This document shows positions 8,647-17,356 of a DNA stretch of 64,000 nucleotides, one piece after another. The stretch spans positions 33,572 to 97,571 of the forward strand of contig CAJAHH010000012.1 in NCBI GenBank assembly GCA_903939515.1. Direction: 5' to 3'. The translations under genes were made by a program, and so were the position numbers. How positions within the stretch are numbered: the stretch's first letter is position 1; every line of letters starts with the position of its first letter. A model generated the notes under the pieces. It worked only from the letters and a program-made list of their open reading frames with translations, was not told the DNA's origin and did not search any database. This stretch comes from an uncultured Verrucomicrobiota bacterium (lineage in GTDB: Bacteria; Verrucomicrobiota; Verrucomicrobiia; Limisphaerales; UBA9464).

Positions 8647-11172
8647 CTAAGAACTCAAGGCCCCCTCGGTCGCCTCGCTTCGCTGTTTGAAGATCAGCTT
8701 CTCTGTGTCGGCGGTCACCGTGACAGGCTGCCCATCCATCAATGTCCCGCGCAGGATTTCATCGGCGAGAGGATCTTCGAGATGCTTCTCGATGGCTCGA
8801 CGCATTGGGCGAGCGCCGTACTGAGGATCAAAGCCCTTCTCGATGAGGAATTCCCGAGCCTTGTCGTCGAGAATGACCGTGACGTTTTTGCGACGGATCC
8901 GCTCCAACACCTTGGTGATCTCCAGATCGAGAATGATGTTGAGCTCGGGCTTGCCCAAGGAGCGGAAGACCACGATGTCATCCAAACGGTTGAGGAACTC
9001 AGGCCGGAAGAACTTCTTGGCCTCATCCAACACCCGGCCTCGCATGGCATCGTAGCTCGCATCGTCACTGGACTTTGAAAAGCCCATGCTGCCCTGCTTG
9101 CGCAACGCCTCGGATCCTACGTTTGAGGTCAGTAGGACGATCGTGTTGCGGAAATCGACCACGCGCCCCAGAGAGTCGGTCAGTTTGCCCTCTTCCAGAA
9201 TTTGCAGGAGCATGTTGGTCACGTCGGGATGCGCCTTTTCGATCTCGTCGAACAGCACCACGGAATAGGGCTGACGGCGCACCTTCTCGGTGAGCTGACC
9301 GCCTTCTTCATAACCCACATAACCCGGCGGCGAACCAATAAGACGGCTCACGGTGAACTTCTCCATGTACTCAGACATGTCGAGTTGGATGAGGGCCTGA
9401 TTGCTGCCAAACATCTGCTCGGCCAACGTGCGAGCCAGAAGTGTCTTTCCTACGCCGGTCGGGCCCAGCAGAGCAAAACAGCCGATCGGACGCTTGGGAT
9501 CCTTGAGGTCGGTTCGGGCACGACGCAGTGCCTTAGCTAGCGCAGCAACGGCATCTTTCTGACCGACGACCAATTTGGCCAACTCGTCCTCAATGGCCAA
9601 GAGCTTCTGCATGTCGGATTGGCCCATCCGCTTGAGGGGAATGCCCGTCCACTTAGCCACCACTTGAAGGATGTCATCTTCGGTGACCACCACCCGCTTC
9701 TCGTCCTTGGCAGTCTTCCAGTCACCCAGCGTCTTCTCGAGGCGTTCCTTGGCCGATTTCTCATGATCACGCAACTGGGCCGCTCCCTCGAAGTCTTGAT
9801 CCTTGATGGCCTGTTCTTTCTTCTGCCGCAGTGACTCGATCTCTGCCTCGATCTCCTTGATGTTGGGCGGTCGCTGCATTGCTCCGATTCGTGCCTTGGA
9901 GCCAGCCTCATCGAGCACGTCGATGGCTTTATCCGGCAGGAATCGGGCCGTAATATAACGGTCGGAAAGCTTCACGCACGCTTCCACGGCATCGGAGGTG
10001 AACTCGGCCTTGTGGTGGTCTTCGTACTTGGACTTGAGACCGGTCAGGATGGCGATTGCATCTTCGACCGACGGCTGCTCCACCTTGACCGTTTGGAAAC
10101 GGCGCTCGAGAGCGGAGTCCTTTTCGATGTACTTGCGGTATTCCGTCAGCGTCGTGGCACCCACGATTTGCAGCTCTCCACGGCTGAGAGCCGGCTTGAA
10201 AATATTCGAGGCATCCATGGTTCCCTCGGCCGAGCCGGCCCCCACGATGGTGTGCAGCTCATCGATGAACAGGATGACATTCTTGGCCTTCTTGATTTCG
10301 TCCATCACGGCCTTGATCCGCTCCTCGAATTGGCCTCGGTACTTGGTGCCCGCCACCATCAACGCGAGATCTAAAGTGATCACCCGCTTGGCGGCCAACA
10401 GCTCAGGCACATTGCCCTTAGCAATTTCTTGGGCCAGCCCCTCGACGATGGCCGTTTTACCCACACCGGCCTCACCCAGTAGCACCGGGTTGTTCTTGGT
10501 GCGGCGACAAAGAATCTGGATGACCCGCTCGATCTCACTACTGCGACCGATGACCGGATCCATATCGCCCTTCTTGGCAATCTCGGTGAGATCGCGACCG
10601 AAGGCCTTGAGAGCGGGCGTCTTCTGATCCTTGTTCTTGTCGCCGCGGGTCGGAGACTTACCGGCCTCAACGGTTTCGGGAGCTGGTTCCTTTTCGCCGC
10701 CCTCTTCCTCGCCGGCCTGGAACTGAGGATCGAGCTCCTTGAGGATTTCTTGGCGGCATTGCTCGATGTCGACCTCCAAGTTCCGGAGCACCTTGGCTGC
10801 CACGCCATCGCCCTCGCGCAACAGACCGAGCAAGATGTGCTCGGTGCCCACATAGGTATGGTTCAATGCTTTGGCCTCTTTGGCAGCCAGAGCCAAAACC
10901 TTCTTCACCCGCGGCGTGTAGGGAATGTTGCCGCCGGATTTGGCCTCCCCGCCGCCCCGGACTTCCTTCTCCACCTCTTGGCGAACCGTATCCAGATCCA
11001 GCCCCATTTTTTGGAGAACATTGACCGCCACACCCTGCCCCAGCTTGATTAGCCCGAGCAGCAGATGTTCGGTGCCAACGAAGTTATGGTTGAAGCGATC
11101 AGCCTCCTTGCGCGCCAGGGCTAGAACCTGCTGGGCGCGAGGGGTAAAGTTGTTGAGGGATTCTTCGCTCAT
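8647..11172 (-). CDS. clpC: ClpC-type AAA+ chaperone of the Clp protease
   Basis: Hsp100 unfoldase of 841 aa that feeds substrates to the ClpP peptidase. Domain order: double Clp N repeat (about 1-150, each with the [11 protein letters not shown] core); a charged linker (about 155-190); AAA1 with Walker [10 protein letters not shown] and Walker [16 protein letters not shown]; a UVR-like middle helix (about 425-465, [18 protein letters not shown]), which separates ClpC from the long-coil ClpB; and AAA2 with [11 protein letters not shown] and [18 protein letters not shown] loop in AAA2 sits where the ClpP-docking tripeptide is expected. The gene appears monocistronic. A second Hsp100, clpB, lies at 35.3 kb. 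No clpP is in the window. Confidence 0.95.
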   Translation of the reverse strand: MSEESLNNFTPRAQQVLALARKEADRFNHNFVGTEHLLLGLIKLGQGVAVNVLQKMGLDLDTVRQEVEKEVRGGGEAKSGGNIPYTPRVKKVLALAAKEAKALNHTYVGTEHILLGLLREGDGVAAKVLRNLEVDIEQCRQEILKELDPQFQAGEEEGGEKEPAPETVEAGKSPTRGDKNKDQKTPALKAFGRDLTEIAKKGDMDPVIGRSSEIERVIQILCRRTKNNPVLLGEAGVGKTAIVEGLAQEIAKGNVPELLAAKRVITLDLALMVAGTKYRGQFEERIKAVMDEIKKAKNVILFIDELHTIVGAGSAEGTMDASNIFKPALSRGELQIVGATTLTEYRKYIEKDSALERRFQTVKVEQPSVEDAIAILTGLKSKYEDHHKAEFTSDAVEACVKLSDRYITARFLPDKAIDVLDEAGSKARIGAMQRPPNIKEIEAEIESLRQKKEQAIKDQDFEGAAQLRDHEKSAKERLEKTLGDWKTAKDEKRVVVTEDDILQVVAKWTGIPLKRMGQSDMQKLLAIEDELAKLVVGQKDAVAALAKALRRARTDLKDPKRPIGCFALLGPTGVGKTLLARTLAEQMFGSNQALIQLDMSEYMEKFTVSRLIGSPPGYVGYEEGGQLTEKVRRQPYSVVLFDEIEKAHPDVTNMLLQILEEGKLTDSLGRVVDFRNTIVLLTSNVGSEALRKQGSMGFSKSSDDASYDAMRGRVLDEAKKFFRPEFLNRLDDIVVFRSLGKPELNIILDLEITKVLERIRRKNVTVILDDKAREFLIEKGFDPQYGARPMRRAIEKHLEDPLADEILRGTLMDGQPVTVTADTEKLIFKQRSEATEGALSS

Positions 11173-11368
11173 GGTCTCAAAAGTGCCGGCGCAGCTGTGC
11201 GCCCGACGCCCCTAATCTGGTCACCGAAGCCACATACGTCAAAAGTTCTTCAGTATACCCCCAATTTTCACAGCCTTTACGAAACCCCTCGGCCGGAACG
11301 ATTCAGTTGGGAGGAAAGGGATGGCGTGGCGGAAGAATTCGCAGCCAGCACGACCGATCCACCCAGGC

Positions 11369-12319
11369 TCAAGCTCGGGGATGGGCCGCGGCGTAGACGG
11401 CTTTCAAACGTTCCACGGTGACATGGGTATAGACCTCGGTTGTCTTGAGGTTTTTGTGTCCCAGCAACTCTTGAACGGCCCGCAAGTCCGCCCCGTCCTC
11501 CAAGAGGTGGGTAGCGAAACTGTGGCGCAGTTTGTGGGGCGTCAGCGCGGGGTCCAGCCCGGCCTGGGCCAAATACCGCTTCAGGCGGGTCTGAACGCGG
11601 ATGGGGCTCAACGGAACCCCACCGCGCCCCAGAAACACGGGATCTGAGGGTTTTTGCTGAGGTCCAATCCATCGCCAATAGGCCTCCAAGGCGGCCAGCG
11701 CCGGACCGCCGAAGGGAATCACCCGTTCCTTGCGCCCCTTGCCGAGGACCCGGAGCGTCTGGCCGTTGAGATCCACTTGATCGACCCGCAACCCGCAAAC
11801 TTCGCTGACCCGCAGGCCCGCCGAATAAATTAATTCCAGGACCGCCGCATCCCTCAACCACTCCGTGGGATCGGGGGCTGAACCCGTATCGGCCGCGGAT
11901 TGCAGGCGGCGGTGTTCCTCGAGGGGAGCCCGCAACAATCGCTCCATGTCGGGCACCGATAGAAATCGAGGCAATCGACGTTCCTCTTTCGGGACTCGCA
12001 AACCTCGAACCGGTTGCTCAACGACGGCTTTCTGCTGCAATAAGTGGCGGTAGAAGGTGCGCAAAGCACTCAACCGAAGGCGCACCGAAGCACGACCCAA
12101 GCGCTTTCGGCCCAACCAACGCAAGTACTGCCGAAAATGATCCCGTGAAAGCGCGACCCAGTCTGGGGCGGCTCCTGCGGCAACACCCCGATGCCACTCC
12201 GAGAATTCCTCCAAAGCCTGCCGATAGTTGCGGACCGTGTAGTCAGAAGCCACCCGCACCGCCCCTAAATCGGCCAAAAAGCCGGATGCCAAGGGATCCA
12301 ATGGAGGTGTCTCCGCCAC
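11369..12319 (-). CDS. Tyrosine recombinase of the XerC/XerD type
   Basis: Site-specific tyrosine recombinase (about 316 aa from a GTG at 12319; an in-frame start at 12388 would add 23 residues). It has an N-terminal SAM-like core-binding domain (YTVRNYRQALEEFSEW) and a C-terminal catalytic domain. Catalytic residues are recognisable: Arg in SAGLRVSEVCGL, Lys in GKGRKERVIPF, the HKLRH box, His in LLGHKNLKTT and the Tyr in EVYTHV. Length and lack of extra domains fit chromosome-dimer resolution by XerC/XerD rather than a phage integrase. It stands alone next to clpC without attachment-site repeats, so a housekeeping role is likely. XerC versus XerD cannot be separated here. Confidence 0.87.
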   Translation of the reverse strand: MAETPPLDPLASGFLADLGAVRVASDYTVRNYRQALEEFSEWHRGVAAGAAPDWVALSRDHFRQYLRWLGRKRLGRASVRLRLSALRTFYRHLLQQKAVVEQPVRGLRVPKEERRLPRFLSVPDMERLLRAPLEEHRRLQSAADTGSAPDPTEWLRDAAVLELIYSAGLRVSEVCGLRVDQVDLNGQTLRVLGKGRKERVIPFGGPALAALEAYWRWIGPQQKPSDPVFLGRGGVPLSPIRVQTRLKRYLAQAGLDPALTPHKLRHSFATHLLEDGADLRAVQELLGHKNLKTTEVYTHVTVERLKAVYAAAHPRA

Positions 12320-12423
12320 GCCACAAGGGTAGGTTCCTTTCGTGGATTTCAACACGCCAAAACGACACGCAGGTGGGCCCAGTTGCAATACTACCGTGCT
12401 AATCCCCGCCGGATCGCCGGTCC

Positions 12424-13317
12424 TCAGCGGGGGACGTTGGTAACCCGAAGTTCCCGGAAATAGGCCTGCAACGCGTCGAGCACTTTCGGCTCAAGATCCG
12501 TGAACGCCGGCATCTTCGAGGTCGGCTGCACCGACTTCGGATTGACCACGTACTTCCGAAAGTAGTTCGTGTTCGCCGCCCAAGTCTTGATCAACAGCCA
12601 GGGCCTTCCCGATAGGGTGCCCCCGAAATCGGCATGGCCGTGGCAACCGAAGCACTCGCGAATGGCGATCTCCTGTCCCTGTCTGGCCAACGTCGAGGCA
12701 TCCCCCGCCAGGCGGATCCGGTCCAGCGTGGCCGCCGCCGTCCTAAATTCGATGCGCACCACGCTGTACGGGAAATGCAGGGGCTCGGGCCTTCCGAGGA
12801 CCGTCTGGTCGGCTCGCGGCCTGAAGTCTGCGGCGTTGATATAGTACGGCGCCATCTGCAGGCCGGTCAGCGTGCTGCGGCCCCAGGCCTCCGGACCGGC
12901 ACCGTCGATCTCGAGAATCAGGATCGAATGGAACGCGTCGAGGTAGTCGGCCGGGAACTCCTTCGAGTAGCCGTCGCTGCAAACCGCGAAGAGCGTGTCG
13001 GCATTGGAGACATTCAGGCCCAAGAGCGATCGAAGTTGCTGGAGCGGGATGCCCCGATATACGGCCGGTGCCTTGCGGGCCAGATCCATCGAATTGGTGA
13101 CCACCGTCAGCGGCAGGGCCATCAGGCGCTCGCGCGGGATGAACCCATTGGTGCGACCACTCGGAAAAGGTCCCGTCACCTCGAGGTCGGTCGGCGAGGA
13201 GCGGGTCGGCCGAATCGATCCGACGAGGCCGGCCCCATCGTCGGCATCCACCTGCCCGATCGTGAACCACGTCAGCAACCCAATGAGTACTGCCACCATG
13301 GAATCTCTGTTCAGCAT
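12424..13317 (-). CDS. Secreted c-type cytochrome with molybdopterin-oxidoreductase-like N-domain
   Basis: Exported protein of about 297 aa. The ATG at 13317 is chosen because it starts a signal peptide (MLNRDSMVAVLIGLLTW) and has an AGGGGAG ribosome site just upstream. The middle region (VYRGIPLQQLRSLLG, then CSDGYSKEFPADYL and FHSILILEIDGAGPEAWG) resembles the small molybdopterin-binding oxidoreductase fold, without proof that a cofactor is bound. The C-terminal third is a monoheme cytochrome c domain with CFGCH and a distal Met in TSKMPAFTDL. It is probably a periplasmic electron carrier or redox enzyme subunit. No partner genes are adjacent. Confidence 0.68.
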   Translation of the reverse strand: MLNRDSMVAVLIGLLTWFTIGQVDADDGAGLVGSIRPTRSSPTDLEVTGPFPSGRTNGFIPRERLMALPLTVVTNSMDLARKAPAVYRGIPLQQLRSLLGLNVSNADTLFAVCSDGYSKEFPADYLDAFHSILILEIDGAGPEAWGRSTLTGLQMAPYYINAADFRPRADQTVLGRPEPLHFPYSVVRIEFRTAAATLDRIRLAGDASTLARQGQEIAIRECFGCHGHADFGGTLSGRPWLLIKTWAANTNYFRKYVVNPKSVQPTSKMPAFTDLEPKVLDALQAYFRELRVTNVPR

Positions 13318-13486
13318 ACTCTCGACTCCCCTGACTTTTTGATTAGAAAACTTAACCGTACCCCGAAGTATCGGGCAACGGGATTCAGAGCCGCTTGCCC
13401 GTGATTTCCCGGGAATCCCTGAGCCGCTTGCCACGAAGGGCTCTCCTGATCGCAGAGCCTCAAAAAAGAAATAAACTCTCTATCCC

Positions 13487-14374
13487 TCAAGAATAGCGCG
13501 CCAATCCGACCACGCCCGCCACCGCGAGCACGCCTCCAATGAGGGATCGTCGGGTGGGTCGTTCTTGTTCCAACCAATAGGCCAGCGGAATGACGGCCAG
13601 CGGTACCATGGCGACCACTGGCAGCACCTGGGAAACCGGGTGTCGGGCCAACGCCCACTGGTAGCACACCACCCCCAAGGTCGGACCGGACAAGGCGTTA
13701 GCCAGAAGCCATCCGCGTCCCTTCGAAAGTGCCGGGCCCAAGGGAACCGGACCGGACCGGAGACGGGCCGCTCCGTACCAGAGCCCGCCCACCACCAAAC
13801 CAGCCAAGGCCCGTTGGAGGGTCACCGTCATGGGATGCGCCTGCTCTCCAGCCAGCCTCGCCAATTCGAACCCCTGTCGACTCAGGACCGCCCCACCGGA
13901 TTGTCCGAGTGCCGCCAAGAGTCCAAACCACACACCGGATTTCCACTCCACACCCGCCCACGCAGAACCGCGCTGTGGCGCCAATGCCAAGAAAACACCC
14001 GACAAGATCGTCAAACCGGCCACCAACTGCACACCGGTGGGAACCTGCCCACGCCAGGCCCATTCCAGAAGCGCCCCGATCGGAGCCGCGAGGCATTGGG
14101 TCATGAGGGACGTCAGCCGAGAACCCAACCGGGGCAGTGCCAGAAAAACCCCCGCATCCCCAAGGCCATAGCCCACCACGCCACTCCACAGGAACCAGGA
14201 CAGGGACGGACCGGAGAATCCGGAGCCCATCATGAGGACAAATGCCACCAACAGCAGGACAGCGAGGATTTGCCGGAAGAAATTCGCCGTTGCGGGTCCG
14301 AAGATGCCCACCGATCGACGAGCGCTCACCGATGAAACGGCGAAAAGCACCATGGCCAAAAGAGAGGGAATCAT
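13487..14374 (-). CDS. EamA/DMT-family membrane transporter
   Basis: Ten-helix drug/metabolite-transporter superfamily protein of about 295 aa from the ATG at 14374 (MIPSLLAMVLFAV). Two EamA-like halves are visible. The first runs to about residue 130 and ends GLTILSGVFLALAP. The second ends near the C-terminus with LIGGVLAVAGVVGLARYS, and the repeated motif 'ILPVVAMVPLAVIPLAYWLEQE' precedes it. Such proteins export metabolites or amino acids; the substrate is unknown. It follows rpe on the same strand, but a tandem A-rich repeat in its leader separates the two. An upstream in-frame extension to 14488 runs through that repeat and is rejected. Confidence 0.82.
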   Translation of the reverse strand: MIPSLLAMVLFAVSSVSARRSVGIFGPATANFFRQILAVLLLVAFVLMMGSGFSGPSLSWFLWSGVVGYGLGDAGVFLALPRLGSRLTSLMTQCLAAPIGALLEWAWRGQVPTGVQLVAGLTILSGVFLALAPQRGSAWAGVEWKSGVWFGLLAALGQSGGAVLSRQGFELARLAGEQAHPMTVTLQRALAGLVVGGLWYGAARLRSGPVPLGPALSKGRGWLLANALSGPTLGVVCYQWALARHPVSQVLPVVAMVPLAVIPLAYWLEQERPTRRSLIGGVLAVAGVVGLARYS

Positions 14375-14397
14375 TTCAGGGAAGCAGGGTTCCAACA

Positions 14398-14429
14398 CCG
14401 GACAAAAAAACCGGACAAAAAACCGGACC
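14398..14429. repeat. Short tandem repeat (CCGGACAAAAAA) in EamA gene leader
   Basis: Two full units of 13 and 12 bp plus a 7-bp remnant (CCGGACAAAAAAA, CCGGACAAAAAA, CCGGACC) lie 24-55 bp upstream of the EamA start at 14374. On the minus strand this puts T-runs in the leader. Unit-number change could alter expression (inference). Confidence 0.7.
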
Positions 14430-14489
14430 AAAGACTGGCCCCTAAGACCGAGCCCAAACACTGGCCAAGAACTCGGACCGCACACCAAT

Positions 14490-15161
14490 TCAGAGCAATT
14501 CTTGGGCGGCTGGAATCAACCGCTCCCGCAAGCGCTGAACCGCCTGACCCATATTGCGTTTACCGAAAAGATGCGTGCCGGCCACGAAGACATTGGCACC
14601 GGCCCGGGCACATTCACGACCGGTGATGTCGTTGATGCCGCCATCGACCTGAATGCGGAACTTGAGGCCCATCTCACGACGCCAGGCCTCGAGCCTCTGG
14701 ATCTTGGGGACACATTCTTCGATGAACGACTGCCCGCCAAATCCGGGATTCACCGTCATCACCAGCACCAAGTCCACCTGGGCCAGGTAGGGCTTCACCG
14801 CATCAATATTCGTCGGTGGATTGACGGCCAACCCCACTTGCTTGCCCATTGATCGAATGCGCCACAAGAGCGGGTTAACCAGGTTGCCCAACTCCACATG
14901 AATGGTCATGGAATCAGCCCCGGCCTTCACGAATGGCTCGAGCAAGATCTCCGGCTTTGAGCACATTAGATGAACGTCCAGGTGCCGCCGGAACACCTTG
15001 CGGACCGCCTTAGCCACCTCAGGCCCGAAGGAAATGTTTGGGACGAAGTGCCCATCCATGATGTCCAAATGCAACCACTCCGCACTCGAACGCTGGACGC
15101 GCGCTGCCTCATGGGCAAAGCGACCAAAATCCGAGGCCAGTAGAGAGGGGGCGATAATCAT
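14490..15161 (-). CDS. rpe: Ribulose-phosphate 3-epimerase
   Basis: Cytoplasmic (beta/alpha)8 enzyme (about 223 aa) interconverting ribulose 5-phosphate and xylulose 5-phosphate in the pentose phosphate pathway. The ATG at 15161 is chosen because the conserved start MIIAPSLLASDFGRF follows immediately. Active-site features are the metal-ligand segment LHLDIMDGHFVPNISFG, the DVHLM block, MTVNPGFGGQ (phosphate and metal loop) and QVDGGIN near the C-terminus. Length fits the family. No other pentose-phosphate gene is adjacent. Confidence 0.95.
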   Translation of the reverse strand: MIIAPSLLASDFGRFAHEAARVQRSSAEWLHLDIMDGHFVPNISFGPEVAKAVRKVFRRHLDVHLMCSKPEILLEPFVKAGADSMTIHVELGNLVNPLLWRIRSMGKQVGLAVNPPTNIDAVKPYLAQVDLVLVMTVNPGFGGQSFIEECVPKIQRLEAWRREMGLKFRIQVDGGINDITGRECARAGANVFVAGTHLFGKRNMGQAVQRLRERLIPAAQELL

Positions 15162-15253
15162 CGGGATGGCACGTTGGAAGAGATCTAGATTCGGGGGCCA
15201 CACACAGGTTTAGACAACTCCGGGCAACTTTGGGCGGCAACCGAGTCCGTGGC

Positions 15254-16129
15254 TCAGAGCAGGTCCGCCTCGGTCAAGGTCTTGAGGATCAACTCGCGCG
15301 TGGCGGTCGACGAGGGCACCAGCGGCAGGCGCACTTCCTCGCCCATCATGCCCTTCAACGCCAACGCGGTCTTGCACGGTGACGGATTGGTCTCGACGAA
15401 GAGGTTCTTGAAGAGCGGGTACAAGCGGGTGTGCAACTTCAGCGCCCCCTTGGCATCCCCGGCCGCAAACGCGCGCACCATCTTGGACACCTCGCGCGGC
15501 GCCACATTGGAGGCCACGCTGATAACGCCCTGAGCACCGACGCTCATGAAGGGCAGCGTCAGGGAATCATCGCCGCTGACGATCTGAAATTTTGGTCCGC
15601 AGGCCGCTCGCAATTGGCTGACGCGGTCGCAAGAACCCCCAGCTTCTTTGATGCCGACGATATTCTTAAAGTCCGTCGCCAAGCGCTTAACGGTGTCGAT
15701 GCCGATCTCGATGCCGCAACGACCTGGGATACTGTAAAGCAAGATGGGCAACCGTGTGGACCGGGCGATGGCCGCGAAGTGCTGATACACGCCTTCCTGC
15801 GTGGGCTTGTTGTAGTACGGGGCCACCTGGAGCGAGCCATCCACTCCCAGCTTCTGGGCCTCTTGAGTCAGGAAGATGGCCTCTTGCGTAGAATTGCCAC
15901 CCGTACCCGCCAAGACTGGCAACTTGCCGCCCGAAAACTTCACGGCCAACTCGATCACCTTCAGGTGTTCGTCATAATCCAGTGTCGGAGACTCACCGGT
16001 GGTTCCCATGGGCACGATGCCATCCACCCCGCCCTTAATCTGGGAGCGAACCAATTTCTCAAAGGCCGCTTCGTCCAATTCTCCATCGCGAAACGGGGTG
16101 ACCAATGCCGTGAAAGTGCCAGTAAACAT
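15254..16129 (-). CDS. dapA: 4-hydroxy-tetrahydrodipicolinate synthase
   Basis: Class I aldolase (291 aa) condensing pyruvate with aspartate semialdehyde in lysine and meso-diaminopimelate synthesis. The family start MFTGTFTALVTPF points to the ATG at 16129 rather than a TTG six bases upstream. Motifs seen are GTTGESPTL (substrate loop), YYNKPTQEG, LYSIPGRCG with the Tyr of the catalytic triad, and IVGIKEAGG with the Schiff-base Lys. It lies close to rpe and a nitrilase-family gene on the same strand, with gaps of about 90-105 bp, so they may be separately transcribed. Confidence 0.95.
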   Translation of the reverse strand: MFTGTFTALVTPFRDGELDEAAFEKLVRSQIKGGVDGIVPMGTTGESPTLDYDEHLKVIELAVKFSGGKLPVLAGTGGNSTQEAIFLTQEAQKLGVDGSLQVAPYYNKPTQEGVYQHFAAIARSTRLPILLYSIPGRCGIEIGIDTVKRLATDFKNIVGIKEAGGSCDRVSQLRAACGPKFQIVSGDDSLTLPFMSVGAQGVISVASNVAPREVSKMVRAFAAGDAKGALKLHTRLYPLFKNLFVETNPSPCKTALALKGMMGEEVRLPLVPSSTATRELILKTLTEADLL

Positions 16130-16234
16130 AGCCAAGGACCTAAAAATGCGTGAAACAGGGCCGTTTTGGAAGGGTGTTTTCGGCCGGATGCAATTCCTGC
16201 CTCAGGCATCGTTCGAAAAAACTGTGCTGTTCCC

Positions 16235-17149
16235 TTAGGCGGGGCGACCCGGAAACCGCTTCCCGAAGAGAGCATCTGTCCGCCGGGCCTTCCGCACGAG
16301 TTTTGGCAGGATGGATTTCCACTGCGCAGCCAGCCAACGGGGATGCTCTAAGCTTTCCAAGGCGTACCGGCCCGTGGCATCAGCCATTTTCAAATCGGCG
16401 ATCAAGGTCGCTTCGTCCTGATTGTTGGCGATTCGAAGCACTTTGCCACTGGGATGCACGATCTTCGAGTCACCAGCCGACCATTTCCCCTGCCCTTGTG
16501 GGCCCACCGAATTAGCAAAGACATAGTACACCGCATTCTCGAAGGCGCGGACCGCCATCCCGTCCCGCCCCCCACGCTTCTTGCGGGAAACCGCCAACGA
16601 ATCCATCCCGGCATTCGGATGGAACACGATGCGGGCGCCGGCCATCGCGGAGATCCGAGGCAATTCGGGGTACCGCCGCTCGTGGCAAATGAAGGTCGAG
16701 GCCGGGATGCCATCGAGTTCGAAGAGCGAGATATCCTCACCGGCTGAAAACCACTGACGGTCTGACTGGGTCAACTGGCACTTGGCATACGCATGCACCA
16801 ACCGGCCGGATCGATTGAACACCAACAAGGCGTTGTAAAGCCGTCCGCTGCGAAAGACCGGGCTCCCCACGAGCAACTGCACCCGCAAATCGGCAGCCAG
16901 TTGGGAAATGGCGTTCAAGGCCTGATCCACCGCGCTCGGCTTGAGGTTCCCGAAATCCATCGCATAGCCGGTCGTGGCGCATTCCGGGAACAGGACCGCA
17001 TCCGCACCTTTCCGCGCCGCCGCGGTGGCCGCCCGCTCGATCTTGCCCAAATTGGCCGCCATGGACTCGGCGAAGATCATTTGCACGGCTCCCACCCGGA
17101 AAACTCTGGTGGATTCAGGATTCGAAATATTCGGCGCAAGGTCTTGCAT
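16235..17149 (-). CDS. Carbon-nitrogen hydrolase (nitrilase superfamily)
   Basis: Cytoplasmic amidase-type enzyme (about 304 aa; ATG at 17149, MQDLAPNISNPES). The Glu-Lys-Cys triad is identifiable: Glu in AVLFPECATTGYAM, Lys in AYAKCQLTQSD and Cys in STFICHERRYPELPR. The YAKCQLT region replaces the usual YxKxHLF, and the CHERRYPE segment matches the CxDxRFPE nucleophile loop with substitutions. The substrate cannot be predicted. The nitrilase branch also includes N-carbamoylputrescine amidases and omega-amidases. No biosynthetic partners are adjacent other than dapA. Confidence 0.85.
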   Translation of the reverse strand: MQDLAPNISNPESTRVFRVGAVQMIFAESMAANLGKIERAATAAARKGADAVLFPECATTGYAMDFGNLKPSAVDQALNAISQLAADLRVQLLVGSPVFRSGRLYNALLVFNRSGRLVHAYAKCQLTQSDRQWFSAGEDISLFELDGIPASTFICHERRYPELPRISAMAGARIVFHPNAGMDSLAVSRKKRGGRDGMAVRAFENAVYYVFANSVGPQGQGKWSAGDSKIVHPSGKVLRIANNQDEATLIADLKMADATGRYALESLEHPRWLAAQWKSILPKLVRKARRTDALFGKRFPGRPA

Positions 17150-17356
17150 GGGAAATCGTTCGCAACCCTTCTCCAAGCGCCTCACGCAGGCCACCTCAAA
17201 CCGGACACACTGAAGTCTGCCGGTCCCGGGACTTGAACTTCACCCTCCCGTTGACACGACAACGATCCGCGCACTCAACCCAGGAAAACCCGTTCCAACA
17301 TCCACCCGAGAACTTCGTTCTCAATGGTTGGGCCGGATGCGCTGGACCGGCTGTTC

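Noticed and set aside
17221..17285. Minus-strand tRNA-like text (CCGGGACTTGAAC)
   Set aside because: A T-loop-like TTCAAGT is present but its flanking bases do not form a stem, and there is no acceptor or anticodon arm.
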